The notes under the pieces: model-generated
What the model saw: the letters and a program-made list of their open reading frames with translations, nothing else
What the model was told of the DNA's origin: nothing
Databases searched by the model: none
Shown here: piece by piece, positions 15,835 to 24,667 of the stretch
Layout of the letters: every line of letters starts with the position of its first letter
Numbering within the stretch: position 1 is the first letter of the stretch
Assembly: GCF_019799905.1 (NCBI RefSeq)
Contig: NZ_JABGCI010000002.1
Span: 496,001-560,000 of the forward strand
Origin: Trujillonella endophytica
GTDB lineage: Bacteria; Actinomycetota; Actinomycetes; Mycobacteriales; Geodermatophilaceae
Direction of reading: 5' to 3'
DNA length: 64,000 bases
Program-made: the position numbers and the translations under genes

Positions 15835-18828
15835 TCAGCCGGCGGAGGGCTCCGTCGCCGGCAGCAGGCCGCGCGCGGCGGCGATCGCGACCGCCTCGGC
15901 GCGGCCGCCCGCCCCGAGCTTGGCGAGGATGTTGCTGACGTGCACGCTCGCCGTCTTCTCGCTGATGTACAGCTCGCTGCCGATCTGCCGGTTGGTGCGG
16001 CCGCGGGCGAGCAGCGCCAGCACCTCCGCCTCGCGGGGCGTGAACACCGCCGCGGTGCCGGGCAGCCGTCCCACCCCGGGGACGTCGATGGCGAGCCGGC
16101 CACGCCGGGCCAGCACCGCGACGGCCTCGCGCAGCGGCGTGGCGCCGAGGCGCACCGCGACGTCCGCCGCCTGCTGGAGCTCCGCCGTCGCCGCCTCCCG
16201 GTCCCCCGTCGCGAGCAGCGCCTCGGCCAGCCGCCACCGGGACCGGGCCTGCTCGTAGAGGTCCCCGTAGCCGAACGCGTCGACGGCCGCCCGCCAGGCC
16301 TCCGGTGGGGTCCGGCCGTGCAGCCGCTCCCGCTCGGCCTCCACCCGGTGCAGCCAGGCAGCGCACTCGGCCCCGTACGCCCCGACGTCGCGCAGGTGGT
16401 CCGCCACGGCCTCTCGCGCCGACCCGACCAGCGCCTCCCCCCGGTCCACCCACCGGCGCTCGGCCTCCGCGTCGCCGGCCGTCCGCGCAGCGGCGGCGGC
16501 GTCCGCCACCGCGGACAGCGCCAGCGCGACCAGCCGGACCACGGCCAGCCGGTTGCTCCCCCACACATGGTGCAACTGGGCGATCGCGCGCTCCACCTCG
16601 GAGGCCGCCGCCTCGGCGTCCCCGGCCCGGGCGGCGAGATCGGCGGCCGGCCCGGTCGTGGCCAGCACCAGCGGCACGTGTGCCTCGAGGCGGTCCGCCA
16701 GCCCGCGGGCCCAGGCGATCCGCTCCGCGGCCGCGGGATCACCGCGGCCGACCAGCACCAGCAGCCCGGCGGCCCGCACGTGCGCCGCCATGTCGGGCAC
16801 CCGCGCCAGCCGCTCCGCCAGCGCCAGGCTGCCGTCCCAGTCCCCGGTCACGTACCGGGCGACGACGCCGAGGTGCCGCAGCTCGGCCGCGTAGAAGATC
16901 CACGGCACGCCGAGCTCGTCGGCGCGGGCCAGCGCCGTGTCGACCCAGCGCAGGGCCGTCGCGACGTCGCCCGCCTCGTAGGGCACCGTGGCCAGGTTGA
17001 ACAGCACCCGCAGCTCGACGTCCCGGTCGCCCGAGTGCCGGGCCCGTTCCAGCGCCTCCTCCAGGCGCACGCCGCCCAGCTGGTCGCCGCGGCAGCGTGC
17101 CAGCGTGACCGCGGTGTCGGCCCAGGCGCTGTCGAGCCCGAGGGCGTCGGCGGCGGCCAGCGCCTCCTCGGCGGCGGCATCCCCCTCCGCCCACCGGTCC
17201 AGGTCGTAGGACGTGCGCGCGTGGGTGGCCGCGGCCCAGGCACGCGCCTCCGACGGCGGGGACGCCGGCACCAGCGCCATCGCCCTGGAGCTCTCCCGGT
17301 GCGCGGCCCGCGCGTCGTCGAGCCGCACCAGCACCTGCGCGAGCGTGTAGTGGACGCGGGCGAGCGCGACAGGGTCACGGTCGGGCGTGAGCGCCTCCCG
17401 CGCGGTGCGCAGGAAGGCCGCGGCCCGCGACAGCTCCCCGCCGGCGCGCGCGGCCGCCGCCGCCTCCTGCAGCAGGTCCGGGTGGTCCCGGCCGGTGCGT
17501 TCCGCGGCGTCGGTCACGGCCGGCCACAGCGCCAGCGCGGCCTCCAGGTGCTGCAGCCGCTCGGCGGGGGCGCCGACCCGGGCGGCGTCGCCCGCCGCCT
17601 CCAGGGACGCGGTCAGGGCCGTGGCCAGGTCGTTGCTCTCCCGCGCGTGGTGGGCCCGCTCGGCCGCGGTGCCCGCGCCGGGGTCGGCGGCCAGGTGGGC
17701 GGCGACGGCGGCGTGCAGCCGGACCCGCTCCCCCGGCAGCAGGTCGGCCAGCACCGCCTCGCGCAGCAGCGCGTGCCGGAAGCGGTAGCGACCGTCGGGC
17801 GAGACCACCAGCAGGTGGGAGTGCACGGCCTCGGCCAGCGCCGCCTCGAGCTCGGCCGGCGAGAGCCCGGAGACGGCGGCGACCAGCTCGTGCCGCACCT
17901 GGCGACCGGCGACGGCGGCCGCCCGCAGGACCTGCTGGGCGGCCGGGCCCAGCTGCTCCACCCGCGCCAGGAGCACGTCGGTCAGGGCCAGGGGCAGGCT
18001 CTCTCCCGCCAGCCCCGCGGCGAGCAGCTCCTGGGCGTAGAAGGCGTTGCCCTCGGCGCGGGACACGACGTCCCCGACCGTCTCCTCCGACACCTCGGCC
18101 GCGAGGTCGCGCACCAGCTGGCCGACCGCGGCGTCGGGCAGCGGCGCCAGCTCGAGCCGCTCCACGCCGGGCAGCCGGACCAGCTCGGCGAGCAGGGGCC
18201 GGAGCGGATGGCGCCGGTGCAGGTCGTCGGCCCGGTAGGAGGCCACCACCGCCACGGGTTCCTCGGCCAGCCGGGCGAGCAGGTAGCGCAGCAGGTCGCG
18301 GCTGGAGCGGTCGGCCCAGTGCAGGTCCTCCAGCACGAGCACGAGCGGCGTCCCGGCGGCGAGCTCGGCCAGCAGCGCCGCGACGGACTCGAACAGCTGC
18401 AGCCGGCCGTCGTCGACCGGCAGCGCCGCGGCGCGATGCGGCAACCGTCGGCCCAGGTCGGCGGCCTCGGCCGGTCCGGTGAGGGACGCCGGACCGCCGG
18501 GGCGTCCCGCCAGCAGCCCCGCGAGCGCGGGCGACTCCGCCGCCGTCGGGTCCGCGGCCACCGGCCGCAGCAGGTCGACGAAGGGCAGGTACGGCAGTCC
18601 GACGTCGCCCAGGTCCACGCAGTGCCCGGTCAGCACCCGCAGGCCGCGGGCGGTGGCCCGGGCGCAGAGCTCGTCGAGCAGGCGGGTCTTGCCGACCCCG
18701 GCGTCCCCCGCGAGGAGGACGCCGGACCCGTGCCCCTCGACCGCGCGGTCGACGGAGGACAGCAGCCGGGACAGCTCGACGTCCCGGCCGACGAGCGGAC
18801 GGTCCTCCCACTGCGGCACGCCGGGCAT
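15835..18828 (-). CDS. Large LuxR-family regulator with AAA-type ATPase (LAL)
   Basis: 997 residues from ATG at 18828; a GTG at 18897 would add 23 residues but overlap the upstream small ORF. The N-terminal STAND/AAA NTPase has LVGRDVEL, Walker A GDAGVGKT and Walker B LVLVLEDLHWAD. A long alpha-helical TPR-like middle (about 430-930) follows, and a C-terminal LuxR HTH (FTPREAEVLALLARGRTNRQ, then SEKTASVHVSNIL). LALs are activators that bind a ligand in the helical part and use ATP; MalT is the model. The target genes and ligand are unknown. No neighbouring pathway suggests one. Confidence 0.9.
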   Translation of the reverse strand: MPGVPQWEDRPLVGRDVELSRLLSSVDRAVEGHGSGVLLAGDAGVGKTRLLDELCARATARGLRVLTGHCVDLGDVGLPYLPFVDLLRPVAADPTAAESPALAGLLAGRPGGPASLTGPAEAADLGRRLPHRAAALPVDDGRLQLFESVAALLAELAAGTPLVLVLEDLHWADRSSRDLLRYLLARLAEEPVAVVASYRADDLHRRHPLRPLLAELVRLPGVERLELAPLPDAAVGQLVRDLAAEVSEETVGDVVSRAEGNAFYAQELLAAGLAGESLPLALTDVLLARVEQLGPAAQQVLRAAAVAGRQVRHELVAAVSGLSPAELEAALAEAVHSHLLVVSPDGRYRFRHALLREAVLADLLPGERVRLHAAVAAHLAADPGAGTAAERAHHARESNDLATALTASLEAAGDAARVGAPAERLQHLEAALALWPAVTDAAERTGRDHPDLLQEAAAAARAGGELSRAAAFLRTAREALTPDRDPVALARVHYTLAQVLVRLDDARAAHRESSRAMALVPASPPSEARAWAAATHARTSYDLDRWAEGDAAAEEALAAADALGLDSAWADTAVTLARCRGDQLGGVRLEEALERARHSGDRDVELRVLFNLATVPYEAGDVATALRWVDTALARADELGVPWIFYAAELRHLGVVARYVTGDWDGSLALAERLARVPDMAAHVRAAGLLVLVGRGDPAAAERIAWARGLADRLEAHVPLVLATTGPAADLAARAGDAEAAASEVERAIAQLHHVWGSNRLAVVRLVALALSAVADAAAAARTAGDAEAERRWVDRGEALVGSAREAVADHLRDVGAYGAECAAWLHRVEAERERLHGRTPPEAWRAAVDAFGYGDLYEQARSRWRLAEALLATGDREAATAELQQAADVAVRLGATPLREAVAVLARRGRLAIDVPGVGRLPGTAAVFTPREAEVLALLARGRTNRQIGSELYISEKTASVHVSNILAKLGAGGRAEAVAIAAARGLLPATEPSAG

Positions 18829-18860
18829 GGTGGCACGGACCGCCGACGGTCCGGAGGGCG

Positions 18861-18998
18861 TCAGGCCGCCCGCCGGCGCCGGCGCCGTGCCGGCCACGGG
18901 TTGCGGCGGGTGCGGGTCCCGCGGCCCAGTTCGACCAGGACCTCCCGGCGGTAGGCCAGGTCGGCCTCGACTCCGGGGTCGAAGTGCAGGCTGTGCAC
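18861..18998 (-). CDS. Short Arg-rich ORF upstream of the LAL regulator
   Basis: 45 codons from GTG at 18998, preceded by a near-ideal GAGGAG with 6-nt spacing, better than that of the regulator itself. The product starts VHSLHFDPGVEADLAYRREV and ends in a run of Arg (PARRRRRRAA). Such short, basic C-tail proteins are frequent in actinomycetes. It ends 32 bp before the ATG of the LAL gene, so it may be a leader peptide coupling translation or a genuine small protein. Function unknown. Confidence 0.55.
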   Translation of the reverse strand: MHSLHFDPGVEADLAYRREVLVELGRGTRTRRNPWPARRRRRRAA

Positions 18999-19327
18999 GG
19001 GGGGCTCCTCGCGTCGTCTCGTCCGGGTACGGGGACGACGGTCGTGCTGAGGGGCCGCCCGGGACATCGGCAGATCGCGCAGTTTCCCCGGCGCCGGACG
19101 CGGCTGAGGCCCCTCAGGAGAGCTCCTGAGGGGCCTCAGCCGATGCACGTTCGGGTCCGGACCGGGCTCTGGTCGCCTCGCGGCGAGTTGCACGACGCGG
19201 CTCCAGGCCCCCGACCGAGATCGGGGCGGTAGTCCGTGAAGGCGGTATCCAATTGGCACCCGGGGACACAGATAGCCCGGTCCGGACAGCTCCGAGGTTA
19301 CCCCGCGCCGTGCGCCCGCGTGCCGGC
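18999..19327. other. Gene-free stretch of 329 bp
   Basis: Between the C-terminal end of the scramblase-like gene and the small ORF/LAL unit, both on the - strand. It contains the large perfect palindrome at 19101-19142 and must contain the promoter of the LAL unit on its left side. No ORF with a ribosome-binding site is seen on either strand. The part from 19143 to 19327 shows nothing I can identify. Confidence 0.6.
19101..19142. terminator. 20-bp perfect palindrome, probable terminator
   Basis: Arms 19101-19120 and 19123-19142 (CGGCTGAGGCCCCTCAGGAG and complement) with a 2-nt centre. It is one of the longest perfect palindromes in the window. It lies 186 bp beyond the stop of the scramblase-like gene and upstream of the LAL unit, so it most likely isolates the two transcripts. 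As DNA it could extrude as a cruciform. Confidence 0.65.
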
Positions 19328-20170
19328 TCAGCCGAATCCGCGGGCGTCCTGCTTCAGCGCGGTGTCCACGGTGAGTGCCGCGGCGATGACCATGCTGGCC
19401 AGCGGCTCGGGCAGCTTGAAGTGGACCTGGACGACGTACTTGTCGGCCGTGGTGAACAGGGTTCGGGCCAGGCCCTCCCAGTTCTTCGTGATGCGAGCGA
19501 TCTCGGTGCCGGCCACGTCGGTGACCGCGAAGTCCCACGCCCGCCAGTTCTCGCCCTGGATGGCGCCGACCGGCTGCCCGCCGGCGAACATGTCGAAGCG
19601 GATCTTGCCGAAGACGTTGCCCTGCACGATCTCGCCGACCGGCGACCCGTCCGGGCGCTCGACGACGACCCGCGACTTGACGATCTTGGCCGGCCGGGTC
19701 AGCACGAGGATCGGCCCGGTGACGTCACGGACCTCGAGCCGGTGCGTCATGTACTGGTCGAGGCTGGAGACGAAGCGCACCGCCTTCTTCAGCCCGCTCT
19801 GCCCGACCTGGACGACGGCCCCGATCTGCTGCCCCTGCCCGTCGAGGACGGCGTACTCGTTGGTCAGCTCGATGAGCTTGGTCTTCTGCGACACCACGAG
19901 CACCGACTGGTCGTACAGCGACGGACCGTGACCGGCCGGGGCGTGCTGCTGCGCCGGTGCCTGCCGCTGCGCCGGTGCGTGCCGCTGCGCCGGGGCCTGG
20001 TGCGGCACCGGGGCTTGCTGCGGAGCGGGCGGCGGACTGACGGGCGGGGGCGGCGGCGGCGGGGTCTGCTGCTGCAGGTGCTCGGTCCAGCCCTGCCCGT
20101 CCCACCAACGCATGCCGCCGCTGCCGCCGGGGTCGGAGTACCAGCCGGGGGGCGGAGGGGGTTGCGTCAC
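19328..20170 (-). CDS. DUF2510 plus scramblase/LURP-like domain protein
   Basis: 280 residues from GTG at 20170. It begins with a DUF2510 motif (PPGWYSDPGGSGGMRWWDGQGWTEH-type, residues 6-32). A Pro/Gln/Ala repeat linker (about 35-85, QAPAQRHAPAQRQAPAQ) follows. The C-terminal domain (about 85-280, LVVSQKTKLIELTNEYAVLD) matches the phospholipid scramblase / tubby-like barrel family. DUF2510 is a short actinobacterial module usually at the membrane. No TM is evident. The role in lipid handling is inference. No clear Shine-Dalgarno; a TTAACT lies 9 nt upstream and could be part of a promoter. Confidence 0.85.
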   Translation of the reverse strand: MTQPPPPPGWYSDPGGSGGMRWWDGQGWTEHLQQQTPPPPPPPVSPPPAPQQAPVPHQAPAQRHAPAQRQAPAQQHAPAGHGPSLYDQSVLVVSQKTKLIELTNEYAVLDGQGQQIGAVVQVGQSGLKKAVRFVSSLDQYMTHRLEVRDVTGPILVLTRPAKIVKSRVVVERPDGSPVGEIVQGNVFGKIRFDMFAGGQPVGAIQGENWRAWDFAVTDVAGTEIARITKNWEGLARTLFTTADKYVVQVHFKLPEPLASMVIAAALTVDTALKQDARGFG

Positions 20171-20254
20171 GCCCGGCAAGTTAACCCGCTCCGGCTCCGG
20201 CAGGGCCCCGGCGCCCTCCGGCTCGCCGGTCGGGCGCGTGCCAGACTCCGCGAC

Positions 20255-21526
20255 GTGGCCGACCCGACCGCCGCCGAGGCGCGCGTCCTGTCCGCCGTCG
20301 ACCCGGCCTGGGCGACCGACCGCCTCGCCCGCCTGGTCGCCGTCCCCTCGATCGGCGGGACCGCCGCCGAGGTCGAGGTGCAGCACCTGGTCGGCGACTG
20401 GCTGGCGGAGCTCGGCTGCGACGTCGACCGCTGGCCCATCGACCTGGCCGCCGCCGCGGCCGCGCCCGACGCCCCGGGTCAGGAGGTCGTGCGCGACGAG
20501 GCCTGGGGCGTCGTCGGCACCCTGCCGGGAGCCGAGGACGGCGTCCCTGCGCTGGTCTTCAGCGGCCACACCGACGTCGTGCCGCCCGGCGACCGGGACC
20601 AGTGGCCGGCCGACCCGTTCTCCCCGCGGATCTCGGGCGGGGCCCTGCACGGCCGCGGCGCGTGCGACATGAAGGGCGGGCTGGTCTCCGCGCTCGCCGC
20701 CCTCGCGGCGATCCGGACGGCGGGCGTGCGGCTGGCCCGGCCGCTGGCGCTGCACGCCGTCGCCGGCGAGGAGGACGGTGGGCTCGGCGCCTGGGCGACC
20801 CTCGCGCGCGGGCACCGCGGCGACGCGTGCGTGATCCCCGAGCCGACCGCCGGCGCGGTGGTGACCGCGGCCGCCGGCGCGCTGACCTTCCGGCTGCGGG
20901 TGACCGGCGCCGCCGCGCACGCGGCGATGCGCGACCGCGGGGTCAGCGCCGTCGAGCTGTTCGCCGCCGTGCACGCCGACCTGCTGGCGTTCGAGGCCGA
21001 CCGGCAGCGCGGCGCCGACCCGCGGTTCGGCGAGGCCCGCTACCCGTTCGGCCTGTCGGTGGGCACGGTGCACGCCGGCGACTGGGCCAGCACCGTGCCC
21101 GACCTGCTCGTGGCCGAGGGCCGTTACGGCGTGCGGCTCGGCGAGCCCGTGCCCGACGCGCGGCACGCGCTCGAGGAGCGGGTCGCGGCGTTCTGCGCCG
21201 GCCACCCGTGGCTGGCCGCCCACCCGGTCGCGGTGGAGTGGACCGGCGGGTCCTATGCCAGCGGCGAGCTCCCCCCCGGCTCGCCGCTGCTGGACCAGAT
21301 GCGCGCCGCGCTGGCCGACGCCGGCGCCGGCCCCGTGCCCGAGCGGGCGGTGGCCGCCGGCACCGACCTGCGCCTCTACGCCGCGGCGGGCATCCCGACG
21401 CTGCACTCCGGCCCCGGCGACCTGCACCTCGCCCACGCGCCGGCCGAGCGGGTGCCGCTCGACGAGGTGGTCACCTCTGCCCGCGCCTTCGCGCTGCTCG
21501 CCCTGCGCCGCTGCGGGGTGGCGTGA
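20255..21526 (+). CDS. M20-family metallopeptidase (ArgE/DapE-like)
   Basis: 423 residues with the M20 metal-binding set: FSGHTDVVPPG (His, Asp), GACDMKGG (bridging Asp), AGEEDGG (catalytic Glu and metal Glu) and the C-terminal His in DLHLAHAPAE. The lid/dimerisation domain spans about 205-310. Family members cleave N-acyl amino acids or small peptides (acetylornithine, succinyl-diaminopimelate). No arginine or lysine genes adjoin, so the substrate is open. The GTG at 20255 is chosen because it precedes the conserved first helix. Overlaps the next gene (TGATG). Confidence 0.9.
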   Translation: MADPTAAEARVLSAVDPAWATDRLARLVAVPSIGGTAAEVEVQHLVGDWLAELGCDVDRWPIDLAAAAAAPDAPGQEVVRDEAWGVVGTLPGAEDGVPALVFSGHTDVVPPGDRDQWPADPFSPRISGGALHGRGACDMKGGLVSALAALAAIRTAGVRLARPLALHAVAGEEDGGLGAWATLARGHRGDACVIPEPTAGAVVTAAAGALTFRLRVTGAAAHAAMRDRGVSAVELFAAVHADLLAFEADRQRGADPRFGEARYPFGLSVGTVHAGDWASTVPDLLVAEGRYGVRLGEPVPDARHALEERVAAFCAGHPWLAAHPVAVEWTGGSYASGELPPGSPLLDQMRAALADAGAGPVPERAVAAGTDLRLYAAAGIPTLHSGPGDLHLAHAPAERVPLDEVVTSARAFALLALRRCGVA

Positions 21527-22188
21527 TGGAGCTGGTCGGCTTCGAGGCCTGGGCGCAGCTGGCCGGCGACTCCCCCACCTCCCGCACCGAGTGGGCCGCG
21601 GTGGTCGACGCGTGGGGGCAGCCGCACCGCCGCTACCACGACCTGGCACACCTGGCCGCCGTCCTCGGGATCGTCGGCCGGCTGGAGGAGACCGCCCCCG
21701 ACCCGGCCGCCGTCCGGCTGGCCGCCTGGTACCACGACGTCGTCTACGACCCCCGCCGCGGCGACAACGAGGCGGTCAGCGCCGAGCGCGCGCGGGCCGG
21801 GCTGCGTGGCCTGGTGCCGGACGCGCGGGTCGACGAGGTGGTGCGGCTGGTGCTGCTCACCGCCGGGCACGAGGCCGCCCCGGAGGACGCGAACGGCGCC
21901 GTCCTCTGCGACGCCGACCTGGCCGTGCTGGCCGGTCCGCCGGACGCCTACGCGGTCTACGCCTCGGCGGTGCGAGAGGAGTACGGCCACCTGTCCGACG
22001 CCGAGTTCACCGCGGGCCGGATCGCCGTCCTGGAGCACCTGCTCGGCCTGGAGACGCTGTACCGGCTGCCCGCGGTGGCCGCCGACTGGACGCCTCGGGC
22101 CCGGGCCAACATGGCCGCCGAGCTCAGCCTGCTGCGGACCCGCGCCGCGACTTCTTCCGGCGCAGCCCCGCCGCCCGCAGCCGGCTGA
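21526..22188 (+). CDS. HD-domain hydrolase-like protein
   Basis: 220 residues, translationally coupled to the M20 peptidase (TGATG). It has the HD pattern: H in RRYHDLAHLAAVL, HD in AAWYHDVVYDP, His in LLTAGHEAAPE and Asp in LCDADLAVLAG. This is the predicted metal-dependent phosphohydrolase set found in actinobacterial 'HD domain-containing' proteins. The substrate is unknown. The last 65 bp overlap the convergent DUF4031 gene. Confidence 0.88.
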   Translation: MELVGFEAWAQLAGDSPTSRTEWAAVVDAWGQPHRRYHDLAHLAAVLGIVGRLEETAPDPAAVRLAAWYHDVVYDPRRGDNEAVSAERARAGLRGLVPDARVDEVVRLVLLTAGHEAAPEDANGAVLCDADLAVLAGPPDAYAVYASAVREEYGHLSDAEFTAGRIAVLEHLLGLETLYRLPAVAADWTPRARANMAAELSLLRTRAATSSGAAPPPAAG

Positions 22189-22405
22189 GCAGCTCCCGCG
22201 AACCGACCGGGAGAGCCCCGGCAGTGACCGCGTGCTCGTAGAGCTCCTCCGGGACGTCGTAGTGGTCGCCCTGGAACGCCCGCCGCGGGATGCCCAGCTC
22301 GGCGGCGACGAAGGCGTGCAGCTCGTCGTGGGAGACGTCGCTGACCAGGTGCGACCACCGCCGGCCGCGCCACGGCCACACCGGACTGTCGATCAGCACG
22401 GTCAC
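22124..22405 (-). CDS. DUF4031 protein
   Basis: 93 residues from GTG at 22405. It begins VTVLIDSPVWPWRGRRWSHL and continues with HDELHAFVAAELG and DHYDVPEELYEHAV, the characteristic DUF4031 segments, ending in a basic tail (GLRRKKSRRG). The family is widespread in actinobacteria with unknown function. Its 3' end overlaps the HD gene by 65 bp on the opposite strand. Confidence 0.88.
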   Translation of the reverse strand: MTVLIDSPVWPWRGRRWSHLVSDVSHDELHAFVAAELGIPRRAFQGDHYDVPEELYEHAVTAGALPVGSRELLSRLRAAGLRRKKSRRGSAAG

Positions 22406-22422
22406 CGTGCCAGTCTGCCCGC

Positions 22423-22761
22423 ATGAGACGGAGACGCGCCGAGGTGCGCGCCTCACCCGTGCTCCCCGTCGCGGATCTGAGCCGCTCGCTCGCGCACTAC
22501 CGGGCGCTCGGCTTCCTGGTCAGCACCCACGACGACACGTACGGGTTCGCCGCCCTGCACGGGCTGGAGCTGCACCTGGCCGTGTCCTCGCGTCCGCCTG
22601 CCGGCGTCGAGGTCTTCCTGCACGTCCCGGATGCCGACGCCCTCGCGCGGTCCTGGGCGGGGACGCCGGGGACCTCGAGCCCGGTGGACACGCCCTGGGG
22701 GATGCGCGAGGGGAGGCACGTCGACCCGGATGGCAACGTGCTCCGGTTCGGCTCCCGCTAG
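22423..22761 (+). CDS. VOC-family protein (glyoxalase/bleomycin-resistance fold)
   Basis: 112 residues; single VOC domain: SPVLPVADLSRSLAHYRALGF, ELHLAVSS, VEVFLHVPDADAL, and the terminal GMREGRHVDPDGNVLRFGS. These small proteins bind antibiotics or act as isomerases/dioxygenases; no activity can be fixed. It starts 17 bp from the divergent DUF4031 and ends 10 bp before the oxidoreductase gene, suggesting an operon with it. Confidence 0.9.
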   Translation: MRRRRAEVRASPVLPVADLSRSLAHYRALGFLVSTHDDTYGFAALHGLELHLAVSSRPPAGVEVFLHVPDADALARSWAGTPGTSSPVDTPWGMREGRHVDPDGNVLRFGSR

Positions 22762-22771
22762 CGTCGACCGG

Positions 22772-23767
22772 GTGACTGCCGAGATCCGCTGGGGCATCGT
22801 GGGGCCAGGCCGCATCGCCGAGAGCCTGGCGCCCGACTTCGCCCACGTCGAGGGCGCGCAGCTGACCGCCGTCGCCTCCCGGTCCGCCGAGCGCGGGGAG
22901 GCCTTCGCGCGCCGGCACGGCATCCCGCGGGCACACGGCTCCTACGCGGAGATCCTCGCCGACCCCGAGGTGGACGTCCTCTACCTCGCCACGCCGCACG
23001 CCCAGCACGCCGCGGTCGCCCTGGCCGCGATCGCCGCCGGCAAGGCGCTGCTGGTGGAGAAGGCGTTCACCGCCACGCCGGAGGGGACCGCGGAGGTGGT
23101 CGCCGCGGCGCGGTCGGCGGGGGTCTTCGTCATGGAGGCGATGTGGACGCGCTTCCAGCCCGCGGTCGTGGCGCTGCGCGAGCTGATCGCCGAGGGCGCG
23201 ATCGGCGAGGTCCGCTCGGTGCAGGCCGACCTCGGCGTCGCCCGGGAGTACGACCCGGCCGACCGGCTGTTCGCGCTGGAGCTGGGCGGCGGGGCACTGC
23301 TCGACCTCGGCGTCTACGTCGTCTCGTTCGCCCAGATGCTGCTCGGGGCACCCGACACGGTGACCGTCACCGGCTCGACCTTCCCGACGGGCGTGGACGC
23401 CGAGGCGGCCCTGCTGCTCGGGTACGCCGACGGCCGGTCCGCGACGCTGACGACGTCGCTGCGGTACCCGACACCGGGCGCGGCGCGGGTGATGGGGACG
23501 GCGGGCTGGATCGACGTCCTGCCGCGCTTCCACCACCCGGACACCATCGTGCTGAACCGGCTGGGCGCCGAGCCGGAGACCATCACCCGGGCACGGACCG
23601 GCCGCGGCTACGCGCACGAGCTGATCGAGGTCACCGAGTGCCTGCGGGCCGGGCGGACCGAGAGCGCGGTGATGCCACTGGCCGACACCGTGGCCGTACA
23701 GGACGTGCTCGGCCGGGCGGCACGGGCGCTGGGCGTCGTGCACCACGAGGACCCGGCGGCCCTCTAG
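22772..23767 (+). CDS. Gfo/Idh/MocA-family oxidoreductase
   Basis: 331 residues: N-terminal Rossmann domain (RWGIVGPGRIAESLA), the EKAF motif with the conserved Lys (LLVEKAFTATPEG), and the C-terminal GFO_IDH_MocA alpha/beta domain (about 125-330). It is an NAD(P)-dependent dehydrogenase for a sugar, inositol or dihydrodiol; VEGAQLTAVASRS and VMEAMWTRFQPAV are typical of the trans-1,2-dihydrobenzene-diol dehydrogenase-like subgroup. GTG start at 22772, 10 bp after the VOC gene. Its stop shares the CTAG tetranucleotide with the convergent DUF72 gene. Confidence 0.92.
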   Translation: MTAEIRWGIVGPGRIAESLAPDFAHVEGAQLTAVASRSAERGEAFARRHGIPRAHGSYAEILADPEVDVLYLATPHAQHAAVALAAIAAGKALLVEKAFTATPEGTAEVVAAARSAGVFVMEAMWTRFQPAVVALRELIAEGAIGEVRSVQADLGVAREYDPADRLFALELGGGALLDLGVYVVSFAQMLLGAPDTVTVTGSTFPTGVDAEAALLLGYADGRSATLTTSLRYPTPGAARVMGTAGWIDVLPRFHHPDTIVLNRLGAEPETITRARTGRGYAHELIEVTECLRAGRTESAVMPLADTVAVQDVLGRAARALGVVHHEDPAAL

Positions 23768-24570
23768 GTCGTCAGGGCCGGGCGCTCGTCACCCGACCAG
23801 GCGGCGCCGGTCGCCTGCTCGAGGCCCGGCACGCGGGTCGGCGTCCGCCCCGCCCGCCGCACCGCCTCGGCGAAGACGACCGCGTCGACGACGGCGTTCC
23901 CGCCGGGGTCGTTGTTGAAGTAGACGAGGACGTCCTCGTCGTCGGTGTACGCGGCGGCCAGCCGGTCGGCCCAGGCCTGCAGGACCGACGGCGGGTAGCC
24001 CCAGCCCTCGGCGCCGGTGTGGAACCGCAGGTAGCCCCACCCCACGGTGCGCCACAGCGGCGCGATCGGCTGCTCGGCCCGGTCGGCCCAGCACAGGGCG
24101 GCGCCGTAGCGCTCGAGCAGGGCCCGCACCTCGTCGGTCCACCAGCTGACGTGCCGCGGCTCGACCGCCACGCGGACCGTCGGCGGGAAGCAGGCCAGGC
24201 ACTCCTGCAGCAGCCCGACGTCGGCCTTCAGGGTCGGCGGGAGCTGCAGCAGGACGGTGTCCAGCCGCTCGCCCAGTCCGGCGGCGCGCTCCATCAGCCG
24301 GGCCACCGGCTCCTCGGGCTCCTTGAGCCGCTTGACGTGCGTGAGGAACCGGCTGGCCTTGACCGCCCACCGGAAGTCCGCGGGGGTGCGCCGCCGCCAC
24401 GCCTCGAAGGTGTGGTGCTCGGGCAGCCGGTAGAACGCGGCGTTGCTCTCGACCGTGGCGAACAGGGCGGCGTGGTGCTCGAGCCACAGACGCTGCGGCA
24501 GCTTCTGCGGGTACAGGCGCCCGCGCCAGTCGCGGTACTGCCACCCCGACGTCCCGATGACCACGCTCAC
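23764..24570 (-). CDS. DUF72 (YecE-like) protein
   Basis: 268 residues, TIM-barrel-like DUF72: starts VVIGTSGWQYRDWRG, then LPQRLWLEHHAALFATVESNAAFYRLP and VAVEPRHVSWW, ending at VLVYFNNDPGGNAVVDA. The family is found in most bacteria; function unknown, sometimes near DNA-repair genes. It is divergent from the glucose-6-phosphate dehydrogenase (97 bp between starts). Confidence 0.93.
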   Translation of the reverse strand: MSVVIGTSGWQYRDWRGRLYPQKLPQRLWLEHHAALFATVESNAAFYRLPEHHTFEAWRRRTPADFRWAVKASRFLTHVKRLKEPEEPVARLMERAAGLGERLDTVLLQLPPTLKADVGLLQECLACFPPTVRVAVEPRHVSWWTDEVRALLERYGAALCWADRAEQPIAPLWRTVGWGYLRFHTGAEGWGYPPSVLQAWADRLAAAYTDDEDVLVYFNNDPGGNAVVDAVVFAEAVRRAGRTPTRVPGLEQATGAAWSGDERPALTT

Positions 24571-24667
24571 CTGCGGCGCCTACCCGGGCCGCCGGGTCCC
24601 GACGCGTGGCCGTCCCCCGACCGGGGCACTGGGGCCCCGAACCGCTCCACCGTCCGCGAGGAGACCC

